Positions 40,032-49,189 are shown, counted from the first letter of the stretch. The stretch: DNA of 64,000 nucleotides from JACDAN01 sp035707105 (GCA_035707105.1 DASSUI010000056.1:1-64000), one strand, 5' to 3'. The notes: a model not told the origin generated them from the sequence alone. Made by a program: numbers and translations.

Positions 40032-42539
40032 CTACTCGGTGGTGGGCTCCGCAACCGGCGACACCTCGACCACCTCGTCGCCCGCCTCGGTCTCGACCAC
40101 GGGGGCCAGCGCGGAGACCTGCTCGCCCTCGCGCAGCCGCATCACGATCACGCCCTGCGTCGAGCGACCGAGCCGCTTCACGTCCTCGACGGGCATCCGG
40201 ATCACGGTGCCGCCCGTCGAGATGAGCATCACCTGGTACCCGTCGCGCACAACGCGCGCGCCGGCCAGATGGCCCTTCGCCTCGGTCAGCTGGACGGTCC
40301 TCACGCCCAGGCCGCCACGACCCTTGACGGGGTACTCGTCGACCCGGGTCCGCTTGCCGTACCCGTTCTCGGTGACGACGAGGAGATCGGAGTCGTTCTC
40401 CGCGCGGGCGATCGCGATCACCGAGTCGCCCTTGCGAAGGTTCATCCCGCGGACGCCGCCGGTGGCGCGGCCCATCGGGCGTGCCTCCTTCTCGTGGAAG
40501 CGGATGGCCTGCCCCTTGCACGAGACCATGAGGATGTCGTCGTCCCCGTCTGTGTGCACGACGCCGACGAGCTCGTCCCCGTCGCGGAGGTTGATAGCGA
40601 TGATCCCGTCGGCCTTCAGCGGGGTGTTGTACTCCTCGAACCGGCTCTTCTTGACGACGCCGTTCTTCGTCGCGAGGACGAGGTAATCGGCCTCCTGGAA
40701 GTCGCGAGTCGCGATGACGGCGCGGATCGTCTCCTCCTGGCGGAACGGAAGGAAGTTCGCCATCGCCCGTCCCTTGGACTGCCGGGTGCCGAGCGGCAGC
40801 TCGTGCACCTTGAGCCGGTAGACCTTGCCGACGGAAGTGAAGAAGAGGATGTAGTCGTGCGTCGACGCCACGAAGAGGTGCTCGATGTAGTCCTCGTCCT
40901 TGAGCTCCATCCCCATGACGCCGATACCGCCGCGCCGCTGCTCGCGGTACGTGGTGACCGGAAGCCGCTTGATGTAGCCGGATCGCGTGATCGCGATGAC
41001 CATGTCCTCCTCGGCGATCAGGTCCTCGAGCTCGAGCTCCTCCTCCGCGGCGACGATCTCCGTCCGGCGGTCGTCGTTCTTCGCGTAGATCGACTTGATC
41101 TCGAGCAGCTCTTCCCGGATGAGCGCGTCCACCCGGGCCTCCTCGCCGAGGATCGCGCGCAACTCGGCGATCCGCTCCTGCAGGTCGGCGAACTCCTGCT
41201 CGATCCGCTTCCGCTCGAGCCCCGTGAGGCGCTGGAGGCGGAGGTCGAGGATCGCCTGCGCCTGGATCTCGGAGAGGTCGAACTCGCGCTGGAGGCCCTC
41301 CCGAGCCTCGTCCGGGTCGGCCGACCCGCGGATCAGCGCGATGACGGCGTCGAGGTTGTCGAGCGCGACGAGGTAGCCCTGGAGGACATGCGCCCGCGCC
41401 TCGGCCTTGCGCAGCTCGAACTTCGAGCGCCGCGTGATGACCTCGCGCTGGAAGTCGAGGTAGTGCTGGAGCATGTCGCGCAGCGAGAGCGTCCGCGGCA
41501 CGCCGTCGACGAGCGCGACGGCGTTGAAGCCGAAGGTCGTCTGCAGCGGCGTGTGCTTGTAGAGCTTGTTCAGCGCGACCTGCGGGATCGCGTCGCGCTT
41601 CAGCTCGATCTGAATCCTCATCCCCGACCGGTCGGAGTGGTCGGCGAGGTCGGAGACCTCCGTCAGCACCTTGTCGTTGACGAGGTCGGCGATCTTCTTG
41701 ATCACGCCGGCGTCGCCGCCCTTCTTCACGCCGTACGGAAGCTCGGTGACGATGATCGCCGACTTGCCGCCGCGGAGCTCCTCGATGTGCGCGCGCGCCC
41801 GCATCACGATCCGGCCGCGGCCGGAACGGTAGGCCTCGCGGATCCCCTCGCGGCCGAGGATGATCCCCCCGGTCGGGAAATCCGGGCCTTTGACGTGGCG
41901 TGTCAGGCGGTCGACGTCGATCTCGGGGTCGTCGATCAGGGCGACGACCGCGTCGATCACCTCGCCGAGGTTGTGCGGTGCGATGTTCGTCGCCATGCCG
42001 ACGGCGATGCCGGCGGAGCCGTTGACGAGCAGGTTCGGGAGGCGCGACGGCAGGACGGACGGCTCGCGGCGCGACTCGTCGTAGTTCGGCTGGAAGTCGA
42101 CCGTGTCCGCGTCGATGTCCCGGAGCAGCTCGGTCGCGATTCGCGAGAGCCGCGACTCGGTGTACCGCATCGCCGCCGCCGGGTAGTCGTCGATGTTCCC
42201 GAAGTTCCCCTGGCCGTCGACGAGCGGGTAGCGCATCGAGAACGGCTGTGCGAGACGGACGAGGGTGTCATAGATCGCCGAGTCGCCGTGCGGGTGGTAC
42301 GAGCCCATGACGTCGCCGACGATGCGCGCCGACTTCTTGAATGGCCGGTTCGGTTGCATGCCGGCCTCGTGCATCCCGTAGAGGACGCGCCGGTGAACCG
42401 GCTTGAGCCCGTCCCGCACGTCTGGCAGAGCGCGCGAGACGATGACGCTCATCGCGTAGTCGAGGAAGCTCGAGCGGAGTTCCTGCTCGAGGTCGCGCGA
42501 CTCGATGCGGCCCGCGCCGAGAGGCTCGACGCTAGACAT
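40032..42539 (-). CDS. gyrA: DNA gyrase subunit A
   Basis: This 835-residue GyrA has the N-terminal breakage-reunion domain with catalytic Tyr126 in AAAMRYTESR. The quinolone region is HPHGDSAIYD, with Ser87 and Asp91 at the E. coli 83 and 87 positions, so it is wild-type-like. The long coiled tower ends near EELLEIKSIY. The C-terminal six-bladed DNA-wrapping domain carries the GyrA-box as QRRGGIG. ATG 42539 lies 8 bases inside gyrB, as expected for coupled synthesis. The acidic tail (ETEAGDEVVEVSPVAEP) is common in gyrases. A 116-bp gap follows, with only the MerR promoter. Confidence 0.98.
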   Translation of the reverse strand: MSSVEPLGAGRIESRDLEQELRSSFLDYAMSVIVSRALPDVRDGLKPVHRRVLYGMHEAGMQPNRPFKKSARIVGDVMGSYHPHGDSAIYDTLVRLAQPFSMRYPLVDGQGNFGNIDDYPAAAMRYTESRLSRIATELLRDIDADTVDFQPNYDESRREPSVLPSRLPNLLVNGSAGIAVGMATNIAPHNLGEVIDAVVALIDDPEIDVDRLTRHVKGPDFPTGGIILGREGIREAYRSGRGRIVMRARAHIEELRGGKSAIIVTELPYGVKKGGDAGVIKKIADLVNDKVLTEVSDLADHSDRSGMRIQIELKRDAIPQVALNKLYKHTPLQTTFGFNAVALVDGVPRTLSLRDMLQHYLDFQREVITRRSKFELRKAEARAHVLQGYLVALDNLDAVIALIRGSADPDEAREGLQREFDLSEIQAQAILDLRLQRLTGLERKRIEQEFADLQERIAELRAILGEEARVDALIREELLEIKSIYAKNDDRRTEIVAAEEELELEDLIAEEDMVIAITRSGYIKRLPVTTYREQRRGGIGVMGMELKDEDYIEHLFVASTHDYILFFTSVGKVYRLKVHELPLGTRQSKGRAMANFLPFRQEETIRAVIATRDFQEADYLVLATKNGVVKKSRFEEYNTPLKADGIIAINLRDGDELVGVVHTDGDDDILMVSCKGQAIRFHEKEARPMGRATGGVRGMNLRKGDSVIAIARAENDSDLLVVTENGYGKRTRVDEYPVKGRGGLGVRTVQLTEAKGHLAGARVVRDGYQVMLISTGGTVIRMPVEDVKRLGRSTQGVIVMRLREGEQVSALAPVVETEAGDEVVEVSPVAEPTTE

Positions 42540-44922
42540 CGAGGAACCTCACGTCGCGCGCGTTCTGCTCGATGAAGAGCCGCCTCGGCTCGACCTGGTC
42601 GCCCATCAGCTTCGCGAATGCGTCGTCAGCGGCCGCTGCATCCTCCACCTCCACGCGGATCAGCATCCGGTTGGCGGGGTTCATCGTCGTCTCCCAGAGG
42701 TCCTCGGCATCCATCTCGCCGAGTCCCTTGAAGCGGCCGATCTCGATGCCGTCCTTCGCGAGGTCGAGCACCTCGTGCCGGAGCCCCTCGAAGGTGCCCG
42801 CGGTGCGCGACTTCTTGCCGAGCGAGATCGCGAACGGTGGCGAGCCGACCAGGTCGACGAGCCGGCCGTAGGAGCGCGCGAGGCTCGCGTAGTGCGGCGA
42901 GGTCAGCAGTTCGACCGGCACGATGGCGTGGCTCGCCGCGCTCGTCTCCTTCTCGATGATCTTGACCCGGAACGACTCGGCGGACTTCTCGACCAGGTCG
43001 AGCTCGTATCCGTCCACGCCGAGACCCTCCAGCGCCCGTGCCAGGTCGGAACCGGCCTCCGAGTTCTCGATCAGGCGGTGCTCGATCAGAAAGTTCACCG
43101 TCGGCGGGCCGTAGTCGGCGCGGAGCCGCGACGCCCAGCCCTCGAACTCCGTCAGCGCCGTCGTGAAGCGCTTGTAACGGGTCTCCGTGAGCTTGAACCT
43201 CGAGCCGTTGCGATCGGTCACCTCGATGTCCTTCACGCGCTCGCGGACGAGGAGATCCTCGAACTGGGACTCCTTCTCGACGTAGATCTCCTGGTTTCCG
43301 ATCTTCACGCGGTAGAGCGGCGCGGCAGCGATGTACACGTGCCCCTCCTGGACGAGCGCCTGCATCTGGCGGAAAAGGAACGTGAGGATCAGCGTCCGGA
43401 TGTGGGCACCGTCGACGTCGGCGTCCGTCATCACGATCACACGGTGGTACCGCAGTTTCTCGATGTCGAACTCGTCGCCGATGCCGGTTCCGATCGCCGT
43501 GATCATCGACTGGATCTCCTGGTTTGAGAGCACCTTGTTGATCCGGTTCTTCTCCGAGTTGATGACCTTCCCGCGCAGGGGCAGGATCGCCTGGTTCACG
43601 CGGTTCCGCGCCTCGACCGCCGATCCGCCGGCCGAGTTGCCCTCGACGAGGAAGAGCTCTGCGTCCTCCGGATCGTTCGTCTGGCAGTCGGCGAGCTTCC
43701 CGGGCAGCGAGGAGCTCTCGAGCGCGCTCTTCCGACTCAGCTGGCGCGCCTTCCGCGCAGCCTGGCGAGCGTTCCGAGCGGTCACCGCCTTCGTCACGAT
43801 CTGCTTCGCGTCGGAGGGGTTCTCCTCGAGGAACTCGGCAAGCCGCTGGTTGACGGTCTGCTCGACGAGGCCGCGAACCCACGGATTGCCGAGCTTCGTC
43901 TTCGTCTGGCCCTCGAACTGCGGATCCCGGAGCTTGACGGAGATCACCGCGGCGAGACCCTCACGAACGTCCTCGCCCTCGAGGTTCTCCTCCTTCTCCT
44001 TGATCAGCCCCTTCTCGCGGGCGTACTTGTTGACCGTCCCGGTCAGGGCTGCCTTGAAGCCGGACAGGTGCGCGCCGCCCTCGGTCGTGTTGATGTTGTT
44101 GGCGAACGAGAAGACCGACTCCACGTACGAGCCGTTCCACTGCATGGCGACCTCGACGTTGCCGTTCTCCATCTCGCCCTCCAGGTAGACGATCCGCTTG
44201 TGGATCGGCTCCTTCGCGCCGTTCACGTGGGCGACGAAGTCCCTGATCCCGCCCTCGTAATGGAACTCGTGGCGGACCTCGCCCTCCCGCTCGTCGGTGA
44301 GGACTATGCGTAGGCCGCGGGTCAGGAACGCGGTTTCGCGAAGCCGCTGGACGAGCGTCTCCGTCGACCACTCGAACTCGTCCTCGTCGAAGATCTCGAG
44401 GTCGGGCAGGAACGTGATCGTCGTGCCCGTGTCCTTCTTCGCGATCTTGCCGGCCGTCGTCAGGTCCGTCGTCGGCTCGCCGCGAGCGAACTCCTGCCGG
44501 AAAATCGTCCCGTCGCGGCGGACCTCCGCCTTCAGCCACTCGGACAGCGCGTTGACGACCGAGACGCCCACGCCGTGCAGGCCGCCGGACACCTTGTAGC
44601 CCTCTCCGCCGAACTTGCCGCCGGCGTGCAGCTTCGTCAGGACGACGGTGACGGCCGGAAGCCCCTGCTCGGCCATGATGTCGACCGGGATCCCGGAGCC
44701 GTTGTCCGAGACGGTGACGGAGTTGTCCGGGTGAAGCGTGACCTCGATCCGGTCGGCGCGGCCCGCGAGCGCTTCGTCGACCGAATTGGCGACCACTTCG
44801 TAAACGAGGTGATGCAGGCCTCTGGACCCGGTCGACCCGATGTACATACCAGGTCGGAGCCGGACCGGCTCGAGCCCCTCGAGGACCGTGATGTCTTTGG
44901 CGGTGTACGCTGTCTCAGCCAA
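42532..44922 (-). CDS. gyrB: DNA gyrase subunit B
   Basis: This 796-residue GyrB has the GHKL ATPase (YEVVANSVDEALAG, VSDNGSGIPVD, GGLHGVGVSVVNALS), the transducer, TOPRIM (LVEGNSAGGSA, MTDADVDGAHIR) and the C-terminal RFKGLGEMDAEDLWET. Between TOPRIM and that motif, about residues 547-729, is a ~160-residue insertion. Most Gram-positive GyrB proteins of ~640-690 residues lack it, whereas E. coli-type GyrB has one. TTG 44922 gives the normal N-terminus, with an AGGGG 8 bases upstream that is also one arm of a hairpin. It is co-transcribed with gyrA. Confidence 0.97.
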   Translation of the reverse strand: MAETAYTAKDITVLEGLEPVRLRPGMYIGSTGSRGLHHLVYEVVANSVDEALAGRADRIEVTLHPDNSVTVSDNGSGIPVDIMAEQGLPAVTVVLTKLHAGGKFGGEGYKVSGGLHGVGVSVVNALSEWLKAEVRRDGTIFRQEFARGEPTTDLTTAGKIAKKDTGTTITFLPDLEIFDEDEFEWSTETLVQRLRETAFLTRGLRIVLTDEREGEVRHEFHYEGGIRDFVAHVNGAKEPIHKRIVYLEGEMENGNVEVAMQWNGSYVESVFSFANNINTTEGGAHLSGFKAALTGTVNKYAREKGLIKEKEENLEGEDVREGLAAVISVKLRDPQFEGQTKTKLGNPWVRGLVEQTVNQRLAEFLEENPSDAKQIVTKAVTARNARQAARKARQLSRKSALESSSLPGKLADCQTNDPEDAELFLVEGNSAGGSAVEARNRVNQAILPLRGKVINSEKNRINKVLSNQEIQSMITAIGTGIGDEFDIEKLRYHRVIVMTDADVDGAHIRTLILTFLFRQMQALVQEGHVYIAAAPLYRVKIGNQEIYVEKESQFEDLLVRERVKDIEVTDRNGSRFKLTETRYKRFTTALTEFEGWASRLRADYGPPTVNFLIEHRLIENSEAGSDLARALEGLGVDGYELDLVEKSAESFRVKIIEKETSAASHAIVPVELLTSPHYASLARSYGRLVDLVGSPPFAISLGKKSRTAGTFEGLRHEVLDLAKDGIEIGRFKGLGEMDAEDLWETTMNPANRMLIRVEVEDAAAADDAFAKLMGDQVEPRRLFIEQNARDVRFLDV

Positions 44923-44969
44923 AAGAAAAACCCCTGCATTTTGCCGCTTTTAGGGGCCGCACTAGTGTA
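44921..44969 (-). promoter_or_regulatory. gyrB leader: -10 TACACT and terminator-like hairpin overlapping the RBS
   Basis: On the minus strand TACACT (44969-44964) is followed by CCCCT (44956-44952), a 16-base loop, AGGGG (44935-44931) and TTTTTCTTTT. The TTG start of gyrB lies at the end of this T-run. The hairpin is 5 bp and could act as a weak terminator, attenuator or RBS mask. Confidence 0.4.
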
Positions 44970-45437
44970 TCAGACGGAGCGGTCGTCCGGCGGCCGGGCG
45001 AGGCTCGTCGCGGCGGCCTTCGCGACAAGTTTGCGCAGGTTTTCGTCCGAGATCGTCGCGGCCAGCTCGTCACCCGCCTGGAGGTGCTGCTCGGTCACGC
45101 GCGGCGGGCGCCGCACGGCAGTCGCCTCCTCGGGAGCGGCCGGCTCGGGAAGGTGCCCGGGAGCGAAACGAAGCTTTTTCGGCGCCCGCTCCCCGACGGC
45201 AGCGACCAGCCGGTCGAGGAGCCGCGCCTCGAGCAGGCCCAGCTCGAACGCCCACGCGGACGAGCTCGTCGAGACGTGTAGCGTCCCGTCCCGCGCGATC
45301 CGAGCCGGCCAGGCGTTACGCGAGATCGATTCCCCGACCGCGTCCGGCCAGGCGGCGACCACGTCGGCAATCGCGCCCGGGGTACCGAACCGCTCGAGCT
45401 CGCGCCGGACATCCCGCTCGATGCGCTCCGGCTTCAC
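44970..45437 (-). CDS. DUF721 (DciA-like) protein
   Basis: This 155-residue protein has an N-terminal DUF721/KH-like domain (GTPGAIADVVAAWPDAVGESISRNAWPARI, TLHVSTSSSAWAFELGLLEARLLDRL). A basic, proline-rich linker and a C-terminal helix (ISDENLRKLVAKAAATSLA) follow. DciA is the ancestral helicase operator that helps load DnaB. The place between recF and gyrB matches Rv0004 of Mycobacterium. GTG 45437 overlaps the recF stop (GTGA). A role in replication initiation is inferred from homology and position. Confidence 0.85.
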   Translation of the reverse strand: MKPERIERDVRRELERFGTPGAIADVVAAWPDAVGESISRNAWPARIARDGTLHVSTSSSAWAFELGLLEARLLDRLVAAVGERAPKKLRFAPGHLPEPAAPEEATAVRRPPRVTEQHLQAGDELAATISDENLRKLVAKAAATSLARPPDDRSV

Positions 45438-46495
45438 GCGGCCGCCGCCGCCCCCGGCCTCACCTGTACCAGCACGTCGGGATCGCCCGGGAGCGCCGCC
45501 GGCGAGGTCGCAGTCAAGAAGGCCTGCGAGCCCGGTCGCCGGAGCCGGGCGGCGAGGATCGCCCGCCGCTCCGGATCGAGCTCGGAAAGGACGTCGTCGA
45601 GAAGGAGCAACGGCGCCGGGCCGCGGTCGCTGAGCAGGTCGGCCTCGGCTAGCAGCAGCGACAGGACGGCGAGGCGCTGCTCTCCCTGGGAGCCGAAGCT
45701 CCGCAGATCGCGATCGCCGGCGACCACGGCGACATCGTGCAGGTGCGGTCCCGCGCCGGTGAAGCCGCGTGCCAGGTCCTGCTCGAGGCGCGCATCCAGC
45801 TGCTCCGCCGTGACGGGTTCTCCTTCGTACCGGAGCTCGGCGTCGTCGAGGCGAAGCTCCTCCGCGCAGGCGCGAAACGCGGGCGAGAGCAGCGAGACGA
45901 GGTCGCGGCGGGCGGCGACGAGCGCGTGCCCGAGTTCGGTGACGCGTCGCGTCCACGGCTCCAGCGCCTCCCGCGAGGAGAAGCCCGCCGCGACGCGACG
46001 GATGGCGCCGTTCCGCTGGGCGAGCGCGGCTGCGTAGTCGGCCGACACGGGAGCGCGGCTCGGGAACAGGCGGCCGAGCGTCCGGTCGAAGTACGCACGT
46101 CTCACAGCGGGGGCAGCCTTGACGATCGCCAGACGGTCCGGAGTGAACACAAGCGTCGGCAAGCGCGAGCGAAGCTCCTCGGCCGCGCGCAGCGCAGCGC
46201 CATTCAGCCGTGCGCGCTTCGCTTCCCCCACGCGCAGAGCGATCTCGGTCTCGACCGGGCTCGACCCGTGCTCGCCCGCGACCGCGACGCGCGCCGCCCG
46301 CTCGCCGAACCGGATCAGGTCCGCATCCGAGCGCGTCCGCGGCGAGAACCCTTGGGTGGCGACGTGCAGGCTCTCGAGCAGGTTGGTCTTCCCGGCCCCG
46401 TTCGGACCCACTGCGAGAACGAGCCCAGGCTGCAGACCGAGCTCCAGACGGGCGTACGAGCGGTAGTCGCGGAGCGAGAGCGTGTCGACGATCAG
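45434..46495 (-). CDS. recF: DNA replication and repair protein RecF, probable CTG start
   Basis: RecF is an SMC-like ATPase that helps load RecA at gaps. The Walker A is VGPNGAGKTNLL (residues ~29-40), the signature LRSFGSQGEQRLAVLSLLL, and Walker B LLLLDDVLSELD. After the dnaN TAG the frame reads CCC GGG CTG, then IVDTLSLRDYRSYARLELG, the conserved first strands of RecF. The nearest usual start, GTG 46411, begins inside the Walker A strand and would lose 28 essential residues. CTG 46495 gives 353 residues, the normal length. The dnaN stop is in this same frame, so no other start is possible. It is coupled to DUF721. Confidence 0.92.
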   Translation of the reverse strand: MIVDTLSLRDYRSYARLELGLQPGLVLAVGPNGAGKTNLLESLHVATQGFSPRTRSDADLIRFGERAARVAVAGEHGSSPVETEIALRVGEAKRARLNGAALRAAEELRSRLPTLVFTPDRLAIVKAAPAVRRAYFDRTLGRLFPSRAPVSADYAAALAQRNGAIRRVAAGFSSREALEPWTRRVTELGHALVAARRDLVSLLSPAFRACAEELRLDDAELRYEGEPVTAEQLDARLEQDLARGFTGAGPHLHDVAVVAGDRDLRSFGSQGEQRLAVLSLLLAEADLLSDRGPAPLLLLDDVLSELDPERRAILAARLRRPGSQAFLTATSPAALPGDPDVLVQVRPGAAAAA

Positions 46496-46501
46496 CCCGG
46501 G

Positions 46502-47635
46502 CTAGCCGGCGAGGCGGATCGGCATGATCAGGTAGGAGAAGTCGTCGCCTTCGCCCTGGATGACCGCGGGACGAAGCGAGCTGATCAACTTCAGGCGGAT
46601 CTCGTCGCCCTCCACCGACTCGATTCCGTCGCGGAGGAAGTCGGGGTTGAACCCGATCTCGAGCGGCTCCGCCGCATACGGCGCCGGCATCGCCTCGCGC
46701 GCCTCGCCGACGTCCTGGGTTTGGGCGGAGACGGCAAGCTCGCCCTCCGCGAAGCGCATCCGGATCGGCGCGTTCCGCTGCGCCATCACGGACACGCGGC
46801 GGACGACCTCGAGCAGCTCGTCGCGCGGAAGCGCCAGTTCGTGCTCGAACGTCTCCGGCAGCAGCTGGCGGTAGTTCGGGAACTGCCCCTCGATGCGGCG
46901 CGTCGTCAGCAGCACGCCGTCGGTGGCGAAGACGACCTGGTTCTCGAGCACGCCGATCTCGAGATCTCCGGCGCCCTGGGCGATCCGGGTCAGCTCCCCA
47001 AGCGCACGGGCGGGCACGATCGCATCGAGCTCGGGACCGCCCGAGCCCATCGCGGTCTCCTTCACGGCGAGCCGGTACGAGTCCGTCGCGGCCATCACGA
47101 GCTTCTCGCCCTCGAACCGCACGAGGATGCCGGTCAGAACGGGGCGCGACTCGTCCCTCGAGGCCGCTCTGCTCACGCGACCGGCCGTCTCGAGCACCGC
47201 GTCCGCGTCGATCGACATGAGCTCCACGGAGGCTGTCTCGGGCAGGCGCGGGAAGTCCTCGGCGTTGTAGGTGTGCAGCCGATAGGTCGCGGTGCCGCTC
47301 ACGACCTCGACGAGCCCCTCTCCGGAGCGATGCTCGATCGAGACGTCATCGGCCGGCAGTAGCCGCACGAGGTCAGCCAGCAGCTTGCTCGGCACAACGA
47401 TCGCGCCTTCGGACTCGACCTGGGCCTCGAGCGACGAGCGAAGCGAGATCTCCATATCGGTCGCCGCGAGTTCGAGGCGTCCCGCCTCGGCCCGAAGGAG
47501 CACGCCGGCAAGCACCTGCACGGTCGTCCTCGTTGACGCCGCACGCGAGACGACGCCGAGCTGCCGCGTCAGCTCCTCGCGGGGAACCGAGATCTTCAGC
47601 GAGGTGCCGGTGACCACAGTCTCTGCTTCAAGCAT
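46502..47635 (-). CDS. dnaN: DNA polymerase III beta subunit (sliding clamp)
   Basis: This 377-residue clamp has three repeated domains: residues ~12-130 (ISVPREELTRQLGVVSRAAS), ~140-255 (GRVSRAASRDESRPVLTGIL, MAATDSYRLAVKE) and ~260-377 (LPRDELLEVVRRVSVMAQ). The C-terminal YLIMPIRLAG is the conserved end of the hydrophobic cleft. The ATG at 47635 (MLEAETVVTG) adds 10 residues before the first domain. It follows dnaA in the standard replication operon and is separated from it by a 157-bp gap. Confidence 0.97.
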   Translation of the reverse strand: MLEAETVVTGTSLKISVPREELTRQLGVVSRAASTRTTVQVLAGVLLRAEAGRLELAATDMEISLRSSLEAQVESEGAIVVPSKLLADLVRLLPADDVSIEHRSGEGLVEVVSGTATYRLHTYNAEDFPRLPETASVELMSIDADAVLETAGRVSRAASRDESRPVLTGILVRFEGEKLVMAATDSYRLAVKETAMGSGGPELDAIVPARALGELTRIAQGAGDLEIGVLENQVVFATDGVLLTTRRIEGQFPNYRQLLPETFEHELALPRDELLEVVRRVSVMAQRNAPIRMRFAEGELAVSAQTQDVGEAREAMPAPYAAEPLEIGFNPDFLRDGIESVEGDEIRLKLISSLRPAVIQGEGDDFSYLIMPIRLAG

Positions 47636-47792
47636 TTAAGAAAGAAAAGGTTGTAGTAGCAGTAGGGAGTGTGAATCCCGGGGAAGACGGCGCGATCCCG
47701 CGCTGCAAGCGGGATTCGGCTGGGGATGGCCGTTGGGGGGAACTGCCCGGTTTGAACAGGGTCTCACGGCCGGCGTCACGGTGTCCACAGTT
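47636..47792. other. dnaA-dnaN intergenic region with inverted repeat and one DnaA-box-like site
   Basis: ATCCCGC (47695-47701) and GCGGGAT (47709-47715) form a 7-bp stem, and GAATCCCG (47673-47680) can pair with the same arm. GTGTCCACA (47781-47789) differs from the actinobacterial DnaA box TTGTCCACA at one base. An A-rich run lies at 47636-47650. It may be a dnaN leader or a second part of the origin. Confidence 0.45.
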
Positions 47793-49142
47793 CTACCCGA
47801 CCTGCTTGATGCGCGCGGTCAACTCTTGCACGAGGTTGTACACAGAGCGATCCTCCCGAATCAGACGCGCGATCTTCGAGGTGGCGTGGATGACGGTCGT
47901 GTGGTCGCGGCCGCCGAAGTGCCTACCGATGCGCGGGAGAGAGGAGTCGGTGAGCTCGCGCGAGAGGTACATCGCGACCTGGCGGGGATAGACGATGTTC
48001 TGCGAGCGGCGGTCGCCGATCAGTTCCTCCTTGGAGAGACCGAAGCGCTCGGAGACCTCGTCCTGGATCCGCTCGATCGACACCTGCGGCGCCTCGCCTT
48101 GTGGGAACACGTCGCGCAGAACGTCCTGGGCGAGGTCGACCGTCATCGAACGACCGGTGAGCGACGAGAAGGCTACGACCCGCGTGAGCGCCCCCTCGAG
48201 CTCCCGGATGTTCGTCGAGACACGTCCGGCGATGAAGGTCAGGAGCTGCGAGTCCTGGACGTCGATGCCGTCCGTGCGCGCCTTCTTCTGGAGGATTGCG
48301 ATCCGCGTCTCGAGGTCGGGCGGCTGGATGTCGGTCATCAGTCCCCACTCGAACCGGGAGCGCAGGCGCTGCTCGAGCGTCGCGATCTGGCGCGGCGGGC
48401 GGTCCGAGGAGATGACGATCTGCTTCCCCGCCTCGTAGAGCGTGTTGAAGGTGTGGAAGAACTCCTCCTGGATGCGCTCCTTGTGCTCGAGGAACTGGAT
48501 GTCGTCGATGAGGAGCACGCCGAAGGTGCGGTAGCGCTGCTTGAACCCCTCGATCCGCTTGTCGCGGAGCGAGTTGATGAAGTCGTTCATGAAGCGCTCG
48601 CTCGTCACGTAACAGACTGAGAAGTCGTGCGAGTGTTCGCCGATGTAGTGGCCGATCGCCTGGAGCAGGTGCGTCTTCCCGAGTCCGGTGCCCCCGTAGA
48701 TGAAGAGCGGGTTGTACGCCTGGGCCGGCGCCTCGGCGACAGCGAGCGCGGCGGCGTGGGCGAAACGGTTCGACGAACCGATGACGAACGAGTCGAACGT
48801 GTACTTCTCGTTCAGTCCCTCGATCCGCGGCGGCTCGGTGACCTCGAGCTGCGGCTCCGGCCCGTCGCCGTGGGCCTCGGCCTGTCGGACCGAGAGGTCG
48901 ATCCGTCGCTGCTCCCCGGTCGAGTCACGGACCGCCGCGTCGATCAGGCCGAGGAAGTGGCTCTCGATCCACTCGCGGGTGAAGTCGTTCGGGACGGCCA
49001 GCACGAACGACTCGTCCGACAGGTCGATCCCCTCCGCCTCCGAGAACCAGGTGCGGTAGGTCTTGTCGTTGAGCGCCGCTCGCAGCCGCTCCGAAACCTC
49101 GGTCCACAGATCCTCTGCAGTGAGCAACTGCTGTCGCTCCAC
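47793..49142 (-). CDS. dnaA: Chromosomal replication initiator protein DnaA
   Basis: This 449-residue DnaA has domain I (residues ~1-90, WTEVSERLRAALNDKTYRTWF), a very short domain II, and domain III AAA+ with Walker A YGGTGLGKTHLL, Walker B LLIDDIQFL, sensor I ISSDRPP and the Arg finger in LRSRFEWGL. Domain IV has the DNA-binding signature GGRDHTTVIHA. The GTG start at 49142 follows GGGAGG by ~12 bases. A -10 (TGCTATGCT, ending 49184) lies upstream. DnaA would bind the boxes at 49370-49392 next to its own gene. Confidence 0.98.
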   Translation of the reverse strand: MERQQLLTAEDLWTEVSERLRAALNDKTYRTWFSEAEGIDLSDESFVLAVPNDFTREWIESHFLGLIDAAVRDSTGEQRRIDLSVRQAEAHGDGPEPQLEVTEPPRIEGLNEKYTFDSFVIGSSNRFAHAAALAVAEAPAQAYNPLFIYGGTGLGKTHLLQAIGHYIGEHSHDFSVCYVTSERFMNDFINSLRDKRIEGFKQRYRTFGVLLIDDIQFLEHKERIQEEFFHTFNTLYEAGKQIVISSDRPPRQIATLEQRLRSRFEWGLMTDIQPPDLETRIAILQKKARTDGIDVQDSQLLTFIAGRVSTNIRELEGALTRVVAFSSLTGRSMTVDLAQDVLRDVFPQGEAPQVSIERIQDEVSERFGLSKEELIGDRRSQNIVYPRQVAMYLSRELTDSSLPRIGRHFGGRDHTTVIHATSKIARLIREDRSVYNLVQELTARIKQVG

Positions 49143-49183
49143 GCTGGCTGTCGATCCTCCCTCGCGCTGCCGGAAAGAGGGCG

Positions 49184-49189
49184 AGCATA
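49184..49189 (-). promoter_or_regulatory. dnaA promoter -10 (extended, TGCTATGCT)
   Basis: On the minus strand TGC precedes TATGCT, matching an extended -10. It gives a leader of ~35 bases containing GGGAGG, so dnaA is not leaderless. Confidence 0.45.

Noticed and set aside
40269..42575. A 768-codon open frame antisense to gyrA, and similar long ones antisense to ligD (21896-23740) and polX (4300-6246)
   Set aside because: They are rich in Arg, Leu, Asp and Val in the pattern made by GC-rich coding on the other strand. They have no domains, and the opposite frames are certain genes.
47695..47715. 7-bp stem in the dnaA-dnaN gap as an intrinsic terminator
   Set aside because: No T-tract follows on either strand, so termination is not supported; it was kept only as part of the gap description.
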